Assembly (NCBI RefSeq): GCF_000657795.2
Contig: NZ_JHEP02000003.1
Span: 372,001-436,000, forward strand
DNA length: 64,000 nt
Direction: 5' to 3'
Source: Bordetella pseudohinzii
Lineage (GTDB): Bacteria > Pseudomonadota > Gammaproteobacteria > Burkholderiales > Burkholderiaceae_B
In this document: positions 50,652 to 60,764 of the stretch, piece after piece
Layout: each line of letters opens with the position of its first letter
Position numbering within the stretch: position 1 is the stretch's first letter
Notes under the pieces: model-generated
What the model saw: the letters and a program-made list of their open reading frames with translations, nothing else
Database searches by the model: none
What the model was told of the DNA's origin: nothing
Translations under genes and position numbers: made by a program

Positions 50652-51542
50652 TCAGGCGTCCGTGAGGCGGGGCTGGATGAAATCCAGAAAGGCCCGGGTC
50701 TTGGCCGGGATGCGCCGCGAGGGCAGCAGGGCGAACAGGGGCATGGGGGTGAGGCTCCAGTGCGGCAGCACCCGCACCAGCCCGCTTTGCGAGATGGCGC
50801 GCTCCATGGCGTCAAAGACCAGCAGCGGGGTGATGCCCATGCCCTGGCTGGCCAGGCGGCCCAGCATGCCCACGTTGTTGGCGGCCAGCCGGCCCGTCAC
50901 CTGGACGCGCTCGACTTTCTCGCCCGAGTGCAGCACCCAGTAGGAAAAGGCTTCGTTCATGGCCGGACGCAGGCATTCATGGTGGCCCAGGTCCGAAGGC
51001 ACGCGCGGCTCGCCGTGCTGCTCCAGATACTGGGGCGAGGCATAGAGCTGCTGCGTCATCAGCACGATCTGTTTGGCGATGAGGCTGGAGTCGGGCTGCG
51101 GCCCGAAGCGCAGCACCAGGTCGAAAGGATTGCTGATGGGGTCGATGGGCCGCATGCTCAGGTCGAAATCGCATTCGATGTCCGGATACTGCTCGCGGAA
51201 ATCGCGGATCACGATGGGCAGGAAGAGCTGCGCCAGGCTGGTGGGCATGGAGATGCGCAGCCGGCCCTTGGGCTGGGCGGCCATGTCCTGCAGCTGCTCA
51301 TGGGCCACGCGGGCCTCTTCGACGATATGCCGGCAGCGCTCGAAGTACACCGCGCCGGCTTCGGTCAGGTCGATGCGGCGCGTGCTGCGGTTGAGCAGCT
51401 TCATGCCTATGCTGCGTTCCAGCTCGCTCACGCGGCGCGACAGGGTGGACGTAGGGATACCCAAGGCTTCGGCCGCGTGGCTGAAGTTCTTGCGCTTGGC
51501 GACTTCGACGAACAAGGCGATGTCGTTGAGCTGGATGTCCAT
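50652..51542 (-). CDS. LysR-family transcriptional regulator
   Basis: 296 residues. N-terminal helix-turn-helix (FSHAAEALGIPTSTLSRRVSELERSIGMKLLNRSTRRIDLTEAG) and a C-terminal periplasmic-binding-like effector domain (about 90-296). It belongs to the CrgA/DsdC-like subgroup with unknown inducer. It converges on apt and is divergent from the small repeat protein gene; the target is not evident. The start at 51542 (MDIQLND) is family-typical. Confidence 0.92.
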   Translation of the reverse strand: MDIQLNDIALFVEVAKRKNFSHAAEALGIPTSTLSRRVSELERSIGMKLLNRSTRRIDLTEAGAVYFERCRHIVEEARVAHEQLQDMAAQPKGRLRISMPTSLAQLFLPIVIRDFREQYPDIECDFDLSMRPIDPISNPFDLVLRFGPQPDSSLIAKQIVLMTQQLYASPQYLEQHGEPRVPSDLGHHECLRPAMNEAFSYWVLHSGEKVERVQVTGRLAANNVGMLGRLASQGMGITPLLVFDAMERAISQSGLVRVLPHWSLTPMPLFALLPSRRIPAKTRAFLDFIQPRLTDA

Positions 51543-51852
51543 AATCGTTCCGGGTGTGTCTGCTGGCGCGCCTATGATACGTGCCCTGATTATTGCGCAG
51601 TTGGAAATCTGCTTTCCAGGCAGTGCTTTCAGCAAACTGAATCGCAAGATTTTCGTTCTATAAACAGGCCGTATTTTTCCTTCATTGGGCGTTTGATCCC
51701 ACTGATGGAAAGATGATACTCAAATTAAGGGTTTTTACTAATCCCGCTGCGCAGGATACTCCGATTGCGCGCCGCTTTCGTGTTCGTTGCCTGGAGGCGG
51801 CGCCGGCAATACGATCAGTCATCCCCCCATGCGAGCGCCCGCGACGACGCCT
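51543..51852. other. Spacer between the LysR gene and the small repeat-protein gene
   Basis: An A+T-rich stretch (51590-51750) that should contain the LysR promoter and one for the rightward gene. It carries the first copy (51702-51742) of a motif repeated upstream of the porin gene. At 51765-51850, neighbouring frames hold hydrophobic fragments (for example RAAFVFVA) that look like remains of a signal peptide out of frame with the downstream gene. Confidence 0.4.
51702..51742 (+). repeat. Copy A of a promoter-like direct repeat
   Basis: It begins with TGATGGAAAGATG and ends with AATTAAGGG followed by TTTTTACTAATC. It matches the sequence at 52311-52353 with few differences and similar internal spacing. 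The two blocks could be -35-like (TGATGG) and -10-like elements. Confidence 0.5.
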
Positions 51853-52215
51853 ATGGCCAAGATCCCACCCCCCGAAAGCGCCGGCCCGGCCGCGCCCAAG
51901 ACGCGCGAGCAGGTGCGCGCCGAGCGCCTGGCGGCCAAGGCGGCCGGACAGATGGCGTCCGGCGAACTCGACTATCCCCCGGTCCAGCCCCAGGGCCGCT
52001 TCAAGACGCGGGCCGCCGTTGAGCGGGAGCGGCAGGAACAGGGGCGGGTCCCGCAGGGTGAATTGGACTATCCGCCCGCGGCCAAGCCCGCCGTGGGCAA
52101 GACGCGGGCCCAGATTGCGGCGGAATTACAACAGGCCAGGGACGCGGGGGAAGTAACTTTCGGCGAATTGGACTACCCGCCGGCCGCCACAGGGAGGCGT
52201 TCCGGCCAGGGCTGA
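51853..52215 (+). CDS. Small protein with three GELDYPP repeats (DUF4148-like)
   Basis: 120 residues built of three repeat units, each a K-T-R-x-Q/A-V/I charged helix followed by an xGELDYPP motif (near residues 38, 73 and 107). The units resemble the short DUF4148 module common in Bordetella and Burkholderia exported proteins. No signal peptide is in frame: the upstream in-frame extension (to 51829 or 51787) is not hydrophobic. It may be a decayed exported protein with a frameshift near 51790. Function unknown. No good ribosome-binding site was found. Confidence 0.5.
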   Translation: MAKIPPPESAGPAAPKTREQVRAERLAAKAAGQMASGELDYPPVQPQGRFKTRAAVERERQEQGRVPQGELDYPPAAKPAVGKTRAQIAAELQQARDAGEVTFGELDYPPAATGRRSGQG

Positions 52216-52310
52216 AATCGCCGCTTTCGCCCGGGCTTCCCTGGGAGGCGGGCAGGAAATCGGTATTCCAGATATGGCCTTAATATGTAATTAGGGTCTT
52301 TATATTTTCA

Positions 52311-52353
52311 TTGATGGAAAGGTGTTCTCCGAAATAAGGGTTACTCCTGATCG
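52311..52353 (+). repeat. Copy B of a promoter-like direct repeat, upstream of the porin gene
   Basis: It begins TTGATGGAAAGGTG and ends AAATAAGGG then TTACTCCTGATC. It lies 120 bases upstream of the porin start, so its conserved blocks may be the porin promoter (TTGATG, 17 bases, ATAAGG). It is the counterpart of the repeat at 51702. Confidence 0.5.
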
Positions 52354-52472
52354 TTACACGACTGAAACTTTCATTGTGCGCGCCGCCCCGAGGCCTCAAA
52401 AAGCAGTGGGGTAGACGCAATGAGCGTAGCGCGCGCAAGCCTTTTCAAGTCCTTCCGCAATGGGAACTCATC

Positions 52473-53585
52473 ATGAAAAAGACGCTATTGGCTGTGGCGC
52501 TGCTGGCCGGTTTCGCTGGCGCGGCGCAAGCGGCTGACTCGGTCACGCTGTACGGTTTGATCGACGCCGGTATCGGTTACGAGCAAGTGAAATTCAAGGG
52601 CGACAAGCAGAACCGCTTCGGCGCCGTTCAAGGCGTGAGCAGCGGTTCGCGCTTCGGTATGCGCGGTGTGGAAGACCTGGGTGACGGCCTGCGCGCCGTG
52701 TTCAACCTGGAAGCCGGTTTCGGTCCCCTGAACGGCAACTCGCAGCAAAATGGCCGCCTGTTCGGCCGTCAAGCCACGGTTGGCCTGGACAGCGACACCT
52801 GGGGCCGCCTGGAATTCGGCCGCCAGACCAATATGGCGTCGAAGTTCCTGGGCTCGATCGATCCCTTCTCGATCAGCTACAACACCGCCAACCTGGGTAC
52901 GACGTTCAGCACCGCGAACACGATGCGCCTGGACAACATGGTCCTGTACCAAACCCCGAGCTTCAGCGGCTTCAAGTTTGGCATCGGCTACGCCTTCAAC
53001 GCGGATGACACGCAAGACACCAACGGTCGCAAGGGTTTCCAGACCAACGACAACAACCGCGTTCTGACCACCGGCCTGCAGTACCTGAACGGCCCCCTGA
53101 ACGTGGCGCTGGTCTATGACCGCATGAACGTCAGCAACAACATCACCGGCGGCAAGGACACGGACTCGGTCCAGGCTTATGCCCTCGGCGCTTCGTATGA
53201 CTTCGAAGTGGTCAAGCTGGCTGCCGCTTTTGGCCAGACCCGCGACGGCTGGTTCGTTGGCCAGGACATGGGCACGACCCCGGACGGCATGAACAAGTTC
53301 GGTTCCTTCCGCGGCGCCGACGGCTTCCGCGCCAACTCGTACATGATCGGCGCGACCGTGCCCCTGGGCCGTCATGCCGTGTTCGGTTCCTGGCAGCGCG
53401 CCACCCCGGACAACGACAAGCTGACGGGCGACGACGCCACGTTCAACGTGTACAGCCTGGGTTACACCTATGACCTGAGCAAGCGCACCAACCTGTACGC
53501 CTACGCTTCGTACGCCGACAACTACGCCTTCCAGCACGATGCGAAGGATACGGCGTTCGCGGTCGGTATCCGTCACCGGTTCTAA
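52473..53585 (+). CDS. Major outer-membrane porin (Burkholderia/Bordetella trimeric type)
   Basis: 370 residues. Signal peptide MKKTLLAVALLAGFAGAAQA, then DSVTLYGLIDAGIGYE, SGSRFGMRGVEDLGDGLRAVFNLEAGF, GRLFGRQATVGL and the C-terminal aromatic VGIRHRF. This is the 16-strand general porin for small solutes and closely resembles the major porin of Bordetella. The start has GGGAA upstream. Codon choice looks that of a highly expressed gene, with fewer G/C-ending codons than its neighbours. A strong terminator follows about 110 bases later. Confidence 0.95.
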   Translation: MKKTLLAVALLAGFAGAAQAADSVTLYGLIDAGIGYEQVKFKGDKQNRFGAVQGVSSGSRFGMRGVEDLGDGLRAVFNLEAGFGPLNGNSQQNGRLFGRQATVGLDSDTWGRLEFGRQTNMASKFLGSIDPFSISYNTANLGTTFSTANTMRLDNMVLYQTPSFSGFKFGIGYAFNADDTQDTNGRKGFQTNDNNRVLTTGLQYLNGPLNVALVYDRMNVSNNITGGKDTDSVQAYALGASYDFEVVKLAAAFGQTRDGWFVGQDMGTTPDGMNKFGSFRGADGFRANSYMIGATVPLGRHAVFGSWQRATPDNDKLTGDDATFNVYSLGYTYDLSKRTNLYAYASYADNYAFQHDAKDTAFAVGIRHRF

Positions 53586-53697
53586 GTGTTGCAGACGTCC
53601 GGCATCAAGTTGAAGGAATTCGCGGTGCCTATCTCCGTAGACCGTGAGTGACACGAACCCAAAGTTTGCGGCCGGACGTCTTTAACGCGAAGAAGCA

Positions 53698-53727
53698 GGG
53701 CCTCCCCATAAGGGAGGCCCTTTTTTT
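53698..53727 (+). terminator. Intrinsic terminator of the porin transcript
   Basis: Stem GGGCCTCCC (53698-53706), loop CATAA, stem GGGAGGCCC (53712-53720), then seven T residues. Confidence 0.9.
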
Positions 53728-53739
53728 ATTCCGGCGGCC

Positions 53740-55248
53740 TTACAGGAAGAGTTTGTAGGCCGGGTTTTCGGTCTCGTTCCAGTGCGGATAGCCCAGCTCG
53801 GCGATGAAGGTCTTGAACAGTTTTTTGTCCGAGGGCGGCACCTGGATGCCGATCAGGATGCGGCCGTAGTCCGCGCCCTGGTTGCGGTAATGGAACAGGC
53901 TGATGTTCCAATCGGGGTTCATGGCGTTGAGAAAGCGCATGAGCGCGCCCGGCCGCTCGGGAAACTCGAAGCGGTAGAGCAGTTCATTCTTGGCCAGCGA
54001 AGAGCGCCCGCCCACCATGTGGCGCAGGTGGGTCTTGGCCATTTCATCGTGCGTGAGATCCAGGGTGGCAAAGCCGCTCTTGCGGAAATGCGCGGCGATC
54101 TTGTCCGGCTCGGCGGGCGAGCTGACCTGCAGGCCGACGAATACATGGGCCTGCGCGGCATCCGATATCCGGTAATTGAACTCGGTGACGCTGCGGTCGC
54201 CCACCAGTTCGCAGAAGCGGCGGAAGCTGCCGCGCTGCTCCGGCATGCTCACGGCGAACACCGCTTCGCGCATCTCGCCCACCTCGGCGCGTTCGGACAC
54301 GAAGCGCAGGCGGTCGAAATTCATGTTGGCGCCGCTGGTGATGGCAATCAGCGTCTTGCCCTTGAGCTTGTGCTGGGCGGCGTACTGCTTGGCGCCGGCC
54401 AGGGCCAGCGCGCCGGCCGGTTCGAGCACGCTGCGCGTATCCTGGAAGACGTCCTTGATGGCCGCGCTGATGGCGTCGGTATTGACCACCACGAAGTCAT
54501 CGACATATTGGCGCGTGAGCTTGAAGGTCTCGGCGCCCACCAGCTTGACGGCGGTGCCGTCGGAGAACAGGCCGACATCGCTCAGGGTGACGCGGCGTCC
54601 GGCGCGCACGCTGCGCACCATGGCGTCGGAGTCTTCGGTCTGCACGCCGATGATCTTGATCTCGGGGCGCAGCTGCTTGATATAGGCCGCCACGCCGGCG
54701 ATCAGCCCGCCGCCGCCGATGGCCACGAATACGGCTTCGATGGGGCCGGGGTGCTGGCGCAGGATCTCCATGCCGACCGTGCCCTGGCCGGCGATGACGT
54801 CCGGGTCGTCGAAGGGATGGACGAAGGTCAGCTTCTGTTCTTTTTCAAGCTTCTGCGAGTGCTGGTAGGCATCGGTGAAGCTTTCGCCGGCCAGGACGAC
54901 CTCGCCGCCCAGGCGGCGCACGGCGTCGATCTTCACTTGCGGGCTGGTCGTCGGCATGACGATCACGGCGCGGCAGCCCAGGCGGCGCGCCGCCAGGGCC
55001 ACGCCCTGGGCGTGGTTGCCGGCCGAGGCGGCGATCACGCCGCGCGCCAGGGCGGCCGGCGAGAGGTTGGCCATTTTGTTGTACGCGCCGCGCAGCTTGA
55101 AGCTGAACACCGGCTGGGTATCTTCGCGCTTGAGCAGGACGGTGTTCGAAATTCGCTGCGACACCAGGGGAGCGGTTTCGAGCGGAGATTCGACAGCGAC
55201 GTCGTAGACCTTGGAGGTCAGGATGCGTTTCAGATAATCAGTGGACAT
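53740..55248 (-). CDS. ilvA: Threonine ammonia-lyase, biosynthetic
   Basis: 502 residues. A PLP enzyme for the first isoleucine step. Cofactor lysine in VFSFKLRGAYNKM near residue 51, ASAGNHAQGVALAARRLG, and the phosphate-binding AIGGGGLIAGVAAY. The C-terminal half (about 325-502) has two ACT-like regulatory modules, the second starting near FEFPERPGALMRFL, as in isoleucine-inhibited IlvA. It converges on the porin gene. Confidence 0.96.
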   Translation of the reverse strand: MSTDYLKRILTSKVYDVAVESPLETAPLVSQRISNTVLLKREDTQPVFSFKLRGAYNKMANLSPAALARGVIAASAGNHAQGVALAARRLGCRAVIVMPTTSPQVKIDAVRRLGGEVVLAGESFTDAYQHSQKLEKEQKLTFVHPFDDPDVIAGQGTVGMEILRQHPGPIEAVFVAIGGGGLIAGVAAYIKQLRPEIKIIGVQTEDSDAMVRSVRAGRRVTLSDVGLFSDGTAVKLVGAETFKLTRQYVDDFVVVNTDAISAAIKDVFQDTRSVLEPAGALALAGAKQYAAQHKLKGKTLIAITSGANMNFDRLRFVSERAEVGEMREAVFAVSMPEQRGSFRRFCELVGDRSVTEFNYRISDAAQAHVFVGLQVSSPAEPDKIAAHFRKSGFATLDLTHDEMAKTHLRHMVGGRSSLAKNELLYRFEFPERPGALMRFLNAMNPDWNISLFHYRNQGADYGRILIGIQVPPSDKKLFKTFIAELGYPHWNETENPAYKLFL

Positions 55249-55346
55249 GGAACAGCCGGTGCGTAAAAAGTAGCGTCGGGCAGATTACCACAGGGGGGGC
55301 GGCCATCCGGGGGCCGGCCAACCGCGGGCGGGCTACACTGCGCCGC

Positions 55347-55874
55347 ATGGAACAATGGCTGCTCGACTCCGTGCATTGGCTGCTGGCCGCCCTGGCCTTG
55401 CCCGAGGTGGGCCTGCCGGCCGTCTTCCTGGTTTGCGTGCTCTCGGCCACCTTGCTGCCGCTGGGCTCGGAAGCGGTGGTCTTCGGCTTCATCAAGCTGC
55501 AGCCCGATATGTTCTGGCCGACGATCGTGGTCGCCGCGCTGGGCAATACCCTGGGCGGGGTGATCAGCTACGCGATGGGCCTGGGCGCGCACCAGGCTTT
55601 TGAGCGCTGGCGCGAAAAGCATCCCCATGCGCCCGAAGAGCAGGGCGGTTTCGCCCGGCGGATGTCGGGGCGCTGGAATGCCCGGGCGCGGCAATGGCTG
55701 CGCCGCGTGGGGCCGGCCGCGTTGCTCCTGGCCTGGCTGCCAGGCGTGGGCGACCCGCTGTGCGCCGTGGCCGGCTGGTTGCGCCTGTCCTTCTGGCCCT
55801 GCGTGGCCTATATGGCGGTGGGCAAACTGGCCCGCTACGTCGTCCTGACCGCGGGCCTGCTCTGGGCCATTTGA
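55347..55874 (+). CDS. YqaA/DedA-family membrane protein
   Basis: 175 residues with four to five membrane segments. The DedA/SNARE-associated pattern is visible: FLVCVLSATLLPLGSEAVVFGFI, VVAALGNTLGGVISYAMGLG and WLPGVGDPLCAVAGWLRLSFWPCV. YqaA-type relatives are putative lipid scramblases or transport-related membrane proteins. It is divergent from ilvA with a 98-base spacer. Confidence 0.87.
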   Translation: MEQWLLDSVHWLLAALALPEVGLPAVFLVCVLSATLLPLGSEAVVFGFIKLQPDMFWPTIVVAALGNTLGGVISYAMGLGAHQAFERWREKHPHAPEEQGGFARRMSGRWNARARQWLRRVGPAALLLAWLPGVGDPLCAVAGWLRLSFWPCVAYMAVGKLARYVVLTAGLLWAI

Positions 55875-55987
55875 GCCCAAGCTGACGGTTTCCTGAACGT
55901 CTATTCCCGGGGCGCCGGGGGGTCTTGGCCGGCCCGGGCCCGGCAATGTCTTAAAATGCTTTTTTAGGGCCCCTTCCAGCTGCTTCC

Positions 55988-58900
55988 ATGAACGCCCCCC
56001 TCGCCAGCCAAATCCTGACTGCGGCGATACCGCCCGCACCCGGCGCGCGTTTGCGCGAAATTCCCTATAACTACACGTCGTTCTCCGACCGCGAGATCGT
56101 CGGCCGGCTATTGGGGGAGGACGCCTGGCAACTATTGTCCGACCTGCGCGGCGAGCGGCGCACCGGCCGTTCGGCCCGCATGCTCTACGAAGTGTTGGGC
56201 GATATCTGGGTGGTGCGCCGCAATCCCTATCTGCAGGATGACCTGCTGGACAACCCCAAGCGCCGCAAGTTGCTGATCGAGGCCCTGCATCACCGCCTGG
56301 GCGAGATCGACAAGCGCCGCGAGCCCGAAGGGGCCGCCGCCCAGGGGCATGATTCCCAGCGCGACGCCAAGGTGGTGGAACTGCTGGCGCGCGCGCGCGC
56401 CGCGGTGGCCGAATTCGAGGCGCAGTTCGACCTGACCGACCAGTTGCGCAAGCAGGCGCAGAAGGTGCTGGGGCGGATCACGGCGCGCGGCAATATCAAG
56501 TTCGACGGCCTGTCGCGCGTGGCCCATGTCACCGACGCGACCGACTGGCGGGTCGAATACCCCTTTGTCGTGCTGACGCCGGACGGCGAGGAAGAAATCG
56601 CCGCCCTGGTGCGCGCCTGTATCGAGCTGGGGCTGACCATCGTGCCGCGAGGCGGCGGCACCGGCTACACCGGCGGCGCCATTCCGCTGACCTGGAAGTC
56701 GGCGGTCATCAATACCGAGAAATTCGACCAGATCGGCGAAGTCGAGCTGGCGCGCCTGCCCGGCCGCGACGACCAGGTGGGCGTGATCGCCACCGGCGCG
56801 GGCGTGGTCACCAAGCGCGTGGCCGAGGCGGCCGAGCGCGGCGGCTTTGTCTTCGCCGTGGATCCGACCTCGGCCGAGGCCTCCTGCGTGGGCGGCAATA
56901 TCGCCATGAACGCCGGCGGCAAGAAGGCCGTGCTCTGGGGCACGGCCCTGGACAACCTGGCCTGGTGGCGCATGGTGGATCCGGACGGCAATTGGCTGGA
57001 AGTCACGCGCCTGGACCACAACATGGGCAAGATCCACGACGTGGAAGTGGCGCGTTTCGAGGTCAAGTGCTTCGACGGCGCGGCCCAGCCCGGCGAGAAG
57101 CTGCTGCGCACCGAAATCCTGGAGATTCCGGGCCGCGTCTTCCGCAAGGAAGGCCTGGGCAAGGACGTGACCGATAAATTCCTGGCCGGCCTGCCGGGCG
57201 TGCAGAAAGAAGGCTGCGACGGCCTGATCACTTCGGCGCGCTGGGTGGTGCACCGCATGCCGCGCCATACGCGCACGGTCTGTATGGAGTTCTTCGGCCA
57301 GGCGCGCGATGCCATCCCGTCCATTGTCGAGGTCAAGGGTTATCTGGACGGCGAGGGCCGCCAGCGCGGCGCCATCCTGGCCGGCCTGGAGCACCTGGAC
57401 GAGCGCTATCTGCGCGCGGTGGGCTATGCCACCAAGAGCAAGCGCGGCGTGCTGCCCAAGATGGTGCTGATCGGCGATATCGTGGGCGACGACGAAGATG
57501 CGGTGGCCGCGGCCGCCAGCGAAGTGGTGCGCCTGGCCAATACCCGCCATGGCGAGGGCTTTGTCGCCGTCAGCGCCGAGGCCCGCAAGAAATTCTGGGC
57601 CGACCGCTCGCGCACGGCGGCCATCGCGCGCCATACCAATGCCTTCAAGATCAATGAAGACGTGGTCATCCCGCTCAACCGCATGGGCGAGTACACGGAT
57701 CACATCGAGCGCATCAATATCGAGCTGTCCACGCGCAACAAGCTGCGCCTGCTGGATGCGCTGGACGAGTATCTCGCCCAGCCCCTGCCCGTGGGCAAGC
57801 CCGAGGACGCCGAAGACGCCGCGCTGACGCGCGCCGAGGTGCTGGCCGAACGCACCCAGCAGGCCGTGGCGCTGCTGGCCGGCGCGCGCCGCCGCTGGCA
57901 ATGGCTGCTGGACCACCTCGACCTGGCCCTGGCCGAGGCCGGACCGCATCTGGCGGACATCGGCCTGGACGGCATGGCCGAGGCCTTCGGCGCGCGGCTG
58001 CAAGCCCAGCCGCGGGCGCGGGTCTTCGACGTCGTGCAGGACCGCACGGTGCGCATCTCCTGGAAGACCGAGGTGCTGGCCGGGCTGCAGGGCATTTTCT
58101 CGGGCGTCGCGGCCAAGCCCATCCTGGACGAAATCAAGAACATCCACGCGCGCGTGCTCAAGAGCCGGGTCTTCGTGGCCCTGCACATGCACGCCGGCGA
58201 CGGCAACGTGCACACCAACCTGCCGGTCAACTCCGACGATTACGGCATGCTGCGCGAGGCGCACGAGGCGGTGGACCGCATCATGCAGATCGCGCGCGAC
58301 CTGGACGGCGTGATCTCCGGCGAGCACGGCATCGGCCTGACCAAGTACGAATTCCTCACCGAGGAAGAGCTCGCGCCCTTCCAGGCCTACAAGCGCCGCG
58401 TCGACCCCAACGGCCATTTCAATGCCGGCAAGCTCATGCCGGGCGCCGACCTGCGCCACGCCTGGACGCCCAGCTTCAGCCTGATGGGCCATGAGTCGCT
58501 CATCATGAAGCAAAGCGACATCGGCGCGATTTCGGAGTCGGTCAAGGACTGCCTGCGCTGCGGCAAGTGCAAGCCCGTGTGCGCCACCCATGTGCCGCGC
58601 GCCAACCTGCTGTATTCGCCGCGCAACAAGATCCTCGCGACCTCGCTGCTGGTCGAGGCCTTCCTCTACGAGGAGCAGACGCGCCGCGGCGTGAGCCTGC
58701 GCCATTGGGAAGAATTCGAGGACGTGGCCGACCATTGCACGGTCTGTCACAAGTGCTATACGCCCTGCCCGGTCGATATCGATTTCGGCGACGTCTCGAT
58801 GAATATGCGCGCGCTGCTGCGCCGCATGGGCCGCAAGTCCTTCAACCCCGGCACGGCCGCGGCCATGTTCTTCCTGAACGCCAAGGACCCGGCGACCATC

Positions 58901-59950
58901 AACGCCACCCGCAAGGCCATGGTGGGCGTGGGCTACAAGGTCCAGCGCGCCGCGCATGACCTGCTGGCCAGCGTGGCCCGCAAGCAGACCGAACATCCGC
59001 CGGCCACGGTGGGCAAGCCGCCCCTGCGCGAGCAGGTGGTGCACTTCATCAACAAGAAGATGCCGGGCGGCCTGCCCAAGCAGACCGCGCGCAAGCTGCT
59101 GGATATCGAAGACGCCAACTACGTGCCCATCATCCGGGATCCCAAGAGCACCACGGCCGATACCGAGGCGGTGTTCTATTTCCCGGGCTGCGGCTCGGAG
59201 CGCCTGTTCTCGCAGGTGGGCCTGGCCACCCAGGCCATGCTGTGGCATGCGGGCGTGCAGACCGTGTTGCCGCCAGGCTATCTGTGCTGCGGCTATCCGC
59301 AGCGCGGCAATGGCATGACCGACAAGGCCGAGCAGATCATCACGGATAACCGCGTGCTGTTTCACCGGGTGGCCAACACGCTGAACTATCTGGACATCAA
59401 GACCGTGGTGGTCAGCTGCGGCACCTGCTATGACCAGCTGGCCGGCTATGAATTCGACAAGATCTTCCCGGGCTGCCGCCTGATCGACATCCACGAATAC
59501 CTGCTCGAAAAAGGCATCAAGCTCGATGGCGTGCAGGGCGTGCGCTATATGTACCACGACCCCTGTCATACGCCCATGAAGCTGCAGGATCCGATGAAGA
59601 CGGTGCGCTCCCTCGTGGGCGAGCAGGCGGTCAAGAGCGACCGCTGCTGCGGCGAATCCGGCACGCTGGCCGTCAGCCGTCCCGACATCTCGACCCAGGT
59701 GCGTTTCCGCAAGCAGGAAGAGCTGCAAAAAGGCGGCGCGGCCGTGCGCGCCGACGGCTTTGACGGCGACGTCAAGGTGCTGACCTCCTGTCCGTCCTGC
59801 CTGCAGGGCCTGTCGCGCTACCAGGGCGACACCGGCATGGACGCGGATTACATCGTGGTGGAGATGGCGCGCCACATCCTGGGCGAGAGCTGGATGGAAG
59901 ACTATGTGCGCCGCGCCAATACGGGCGGCATCGAGCGCGTGCTGGTCTAG
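55988..59950 (+). CDS. Large FAD-linked oxidoreductase fused to iron-sulfur and CCG domains (D-lactate dehydrogenase-like)
   Basis: 1320 residues. Order: an N-terminal DUF3683-type module (about 1-90, [16 protein letters not shown]), an FAD-binding GlcD-type domain (about 185-430, with [21 protein letters not shown]), an FAD-oxidase C-terminal region (about 540-830, ending [15 protein letters not shown] and [11 protein letters not shown]), two 4Fe-4S motifs ([11 protein letters not shown] near 855, [12 protein letters not shown] near 918), and a C-terminal part with cysteine-rich CCG motifs ([24 protein letters not shown]). It likely oxidises D-lactate or another 2-hydroxyacid to feed quinones; the exact substrate is unknown. 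Confidence 0.9.
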   Translation: MNAPLASQILTAAIPPAPGARLREIPYNYTSFSDREIVGRLLGEDAWQLLSDLRGERRTGRSARMLYEVLGDIWVVRRNPYLQDDLLDNPKRRKLLIEALHHRLGEIDKRREPEGAAAQGHDSQRDAKVVELLARARAAVAEFEAQFDLTDQLRKQAQKVLGRITARGNIKFDGLSRVAHVTDATDWRVEYPFVVLTPDGEEEIAALVRACIELGLTIVPRGGGTGYTGGAIPLTWKSAVINTEKFDQIGEVELARLPGRDDQVGVIATGAGVVTKRVAEAAERGGFVFAVDPTSAEASCVGGNIAMNAGGKKAVLWGTALDNLAWWRMVDPDGNWLEVTRLDHNMGKIHDVEVARFEVKCFDGAAQPGEKLLRTEILEIPGRVFRKEGLGKDVTDKFLAGLPGVQKEGCDGLITSARWVVHRMPRHTRTVCMEFFGQARDAIPSIVEVKGYLDGEGRQRGAILAGLEHLDERYLRAVGYATKSKRGVLPKMVLIGDIVGDDEDAVAAAASEVVRLANTRHGEGFVAVSAEARKKFWADRSRTAAIARHTNAFKINEDVVIPLNRMGEYTDHIERINIELSTRNKLRLLDALDEYLAQPLPVGKPEDAEDAALTRAEVLAERTQQAVALLAGARRRWQWLLDHLDLALAEAGPHLADIGLDGMAEAFGARLQAQPRARVFDVVQDRTVRISWKTEVLAGLQGIFSGVAAKPILDEIKNIHARVLKSRVFVALHMHAGDGNVHTNLPVNSDDYGMLREAHEAVDRIMQIARDLDGVISGEHGIGLTKYEFLTEEELAPFQAYKRRVDPNGHFNAGKLMPGADLRHAWTPSFSLMGHESLIMKQSDIGAISESVKDCLRCGKCKPVCATHVPRANLLYSPRNKILATSLLVEAFLYEEQTRRGVSLRHWEEFEDVADHCTVCHKCYTPCPVDIDFGDVSMNMRALLRRMGRKSFNPGTAAAMFFLNAKDPATINATRKAMVGVGYKVQRAAHDLLASVARKQTEHPPATVGKPPLREQVVHFINKKMPGGLPKQTARKLLDIEDANYVPIIRDPKSTTADTEAVFYFPGCGSERLFSQVGLATQAMLWHAGVQTVLPPGYLCCGYPQRGNGMTDKAEQIITDNRVLFHRVANTLNYLDIKTVVVSCGTCYDQLAGYEFDKIFPGCRLIDIHEYLLEKGIKLDGVQGVRYMYHDPCHTPMKLQDPMKTVRSLVGEQAVKSDRCCGESGTLAVSRPDISTQVRFRKQEELQKGGAAVRADGFDGDVKVLTSCPSCLQGLSRYQGDTGMDADYIVVEMARHILGESWMEDYVRRANTGGIERVLV

Positions 59951-60006
59951 CCTGGGTTCCAGGCCGCGCGGGCCGGTCCCGCGCGGGCCGGCGGTATGGA
60001 TTTCCT

Positions 60007-60759
60007 ATGGAGTCGGCGGAGACTTTTGTGTTTCAATATTTGTCTCCCTCCATGCAACAGTTTTTCATACCGTTGGAACCGAACTTGCACGTCAAAGCGC
60101 CAGCCACGATTCCCTATTTCCTCCAGGAACAAATCCGCGAGCTGATCATCGATGGCACGTTCAGGCCAGGCCAGCCGCTGCGCGAACAGGAGCTGGAACA
60201 GCGCTTCGGCACCAGCCGCAGCCCGATAAGAGAGGCTTTGCGCCTGCTGGAGCTCACCGGCCTGGTGGTGCATATGCAGCGCAAGGGCTTTCGCGTCAGG
60301 CGTTATGCGGAAGCCGAGATCCGGCAGATCTATGCGCTGCGCGCCGAGCTGGCCGCCTACGGGCTGAGACAGCTCGATGGCATGATTTGTGGCGAATTGT
60401 TGCATGAACTGCGGGCCTGTGACCGGGACATGGCGCGCGCGCATGCCGGCCAGGATGTCCGCGGCTATGCCGCCTTCTTGCGCGCTTTCTATCTGACCGG
60501 CGTGCGCTACGCCCGCAATACGCCGCTGGAAGACACGCTGGCGCGGCTATACGAGCAGGTCGAGCCCATGCGCTACCTCTTTTTGCGCCACGCCCTGGCT
60601 CACCTGGCTTATGACACCTTTCATGGCGAAGTGCTGCGCGCCCTGGAGGCCGGCGATGCCTTGCGCGCGGCCGACGCGGCGCGCGCCCACGTCCTGGACC
60701 ATCTGCCGGGCATTGTGCGCGCCTACGACGAGGCGGCCGCCGAAACCGCCGTGCTCTGA
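60007..60759 (+). CDS. GntR/FadR-family transcriptional regulator
   Basis: 250 residues. GntR winged helix (IPYFLQEQIRELIIDGTFRPGQPLREQELEQRFGTSRSPIREALRLLELTGLV) and an FCD-type effector domain with the metal-binding pattern in the C-terminal half. The first 30 residues are extra; an ATG at 60052 is an alternative start. It faces pxpA head-on with a five-base gap. It may control the large oxidoreductase upstream or the pxp operon. Confidence 0.9.
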   Translation: MESAETFVFQYLSPSMQQFFIPLEPNLHVKAPATIPYFLQEQIRELIIDGTFRPGQPLREQELEQRFGTSRSPIREALRLLELTGLVVHMQRKGFRVRRYAEAEIRQIYALRAELAAYGLRQLDGMICGELLHELRACDRDMARAHAGQDVRGYAAFLRAFYLTGVRYARNTPLEDTLARLYEQVEPMRYLFLRHALAHLAYDTFHGEVLRALEAGDALRAADAARAHVLDHLPGIVRAYDEAAAETAVL

Positions 60760-60764
60760 AGCAT

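Noticed and set aside
56132-59875. A 1247-codon open frame on the minus strand
   Set aside because: It lies wholly antisense to the FAD/iron-sulfur oxidoreductase, is rich in His, Ala, Gly and Gln as typical of G+C-rich antisense frames, and shows no motif.
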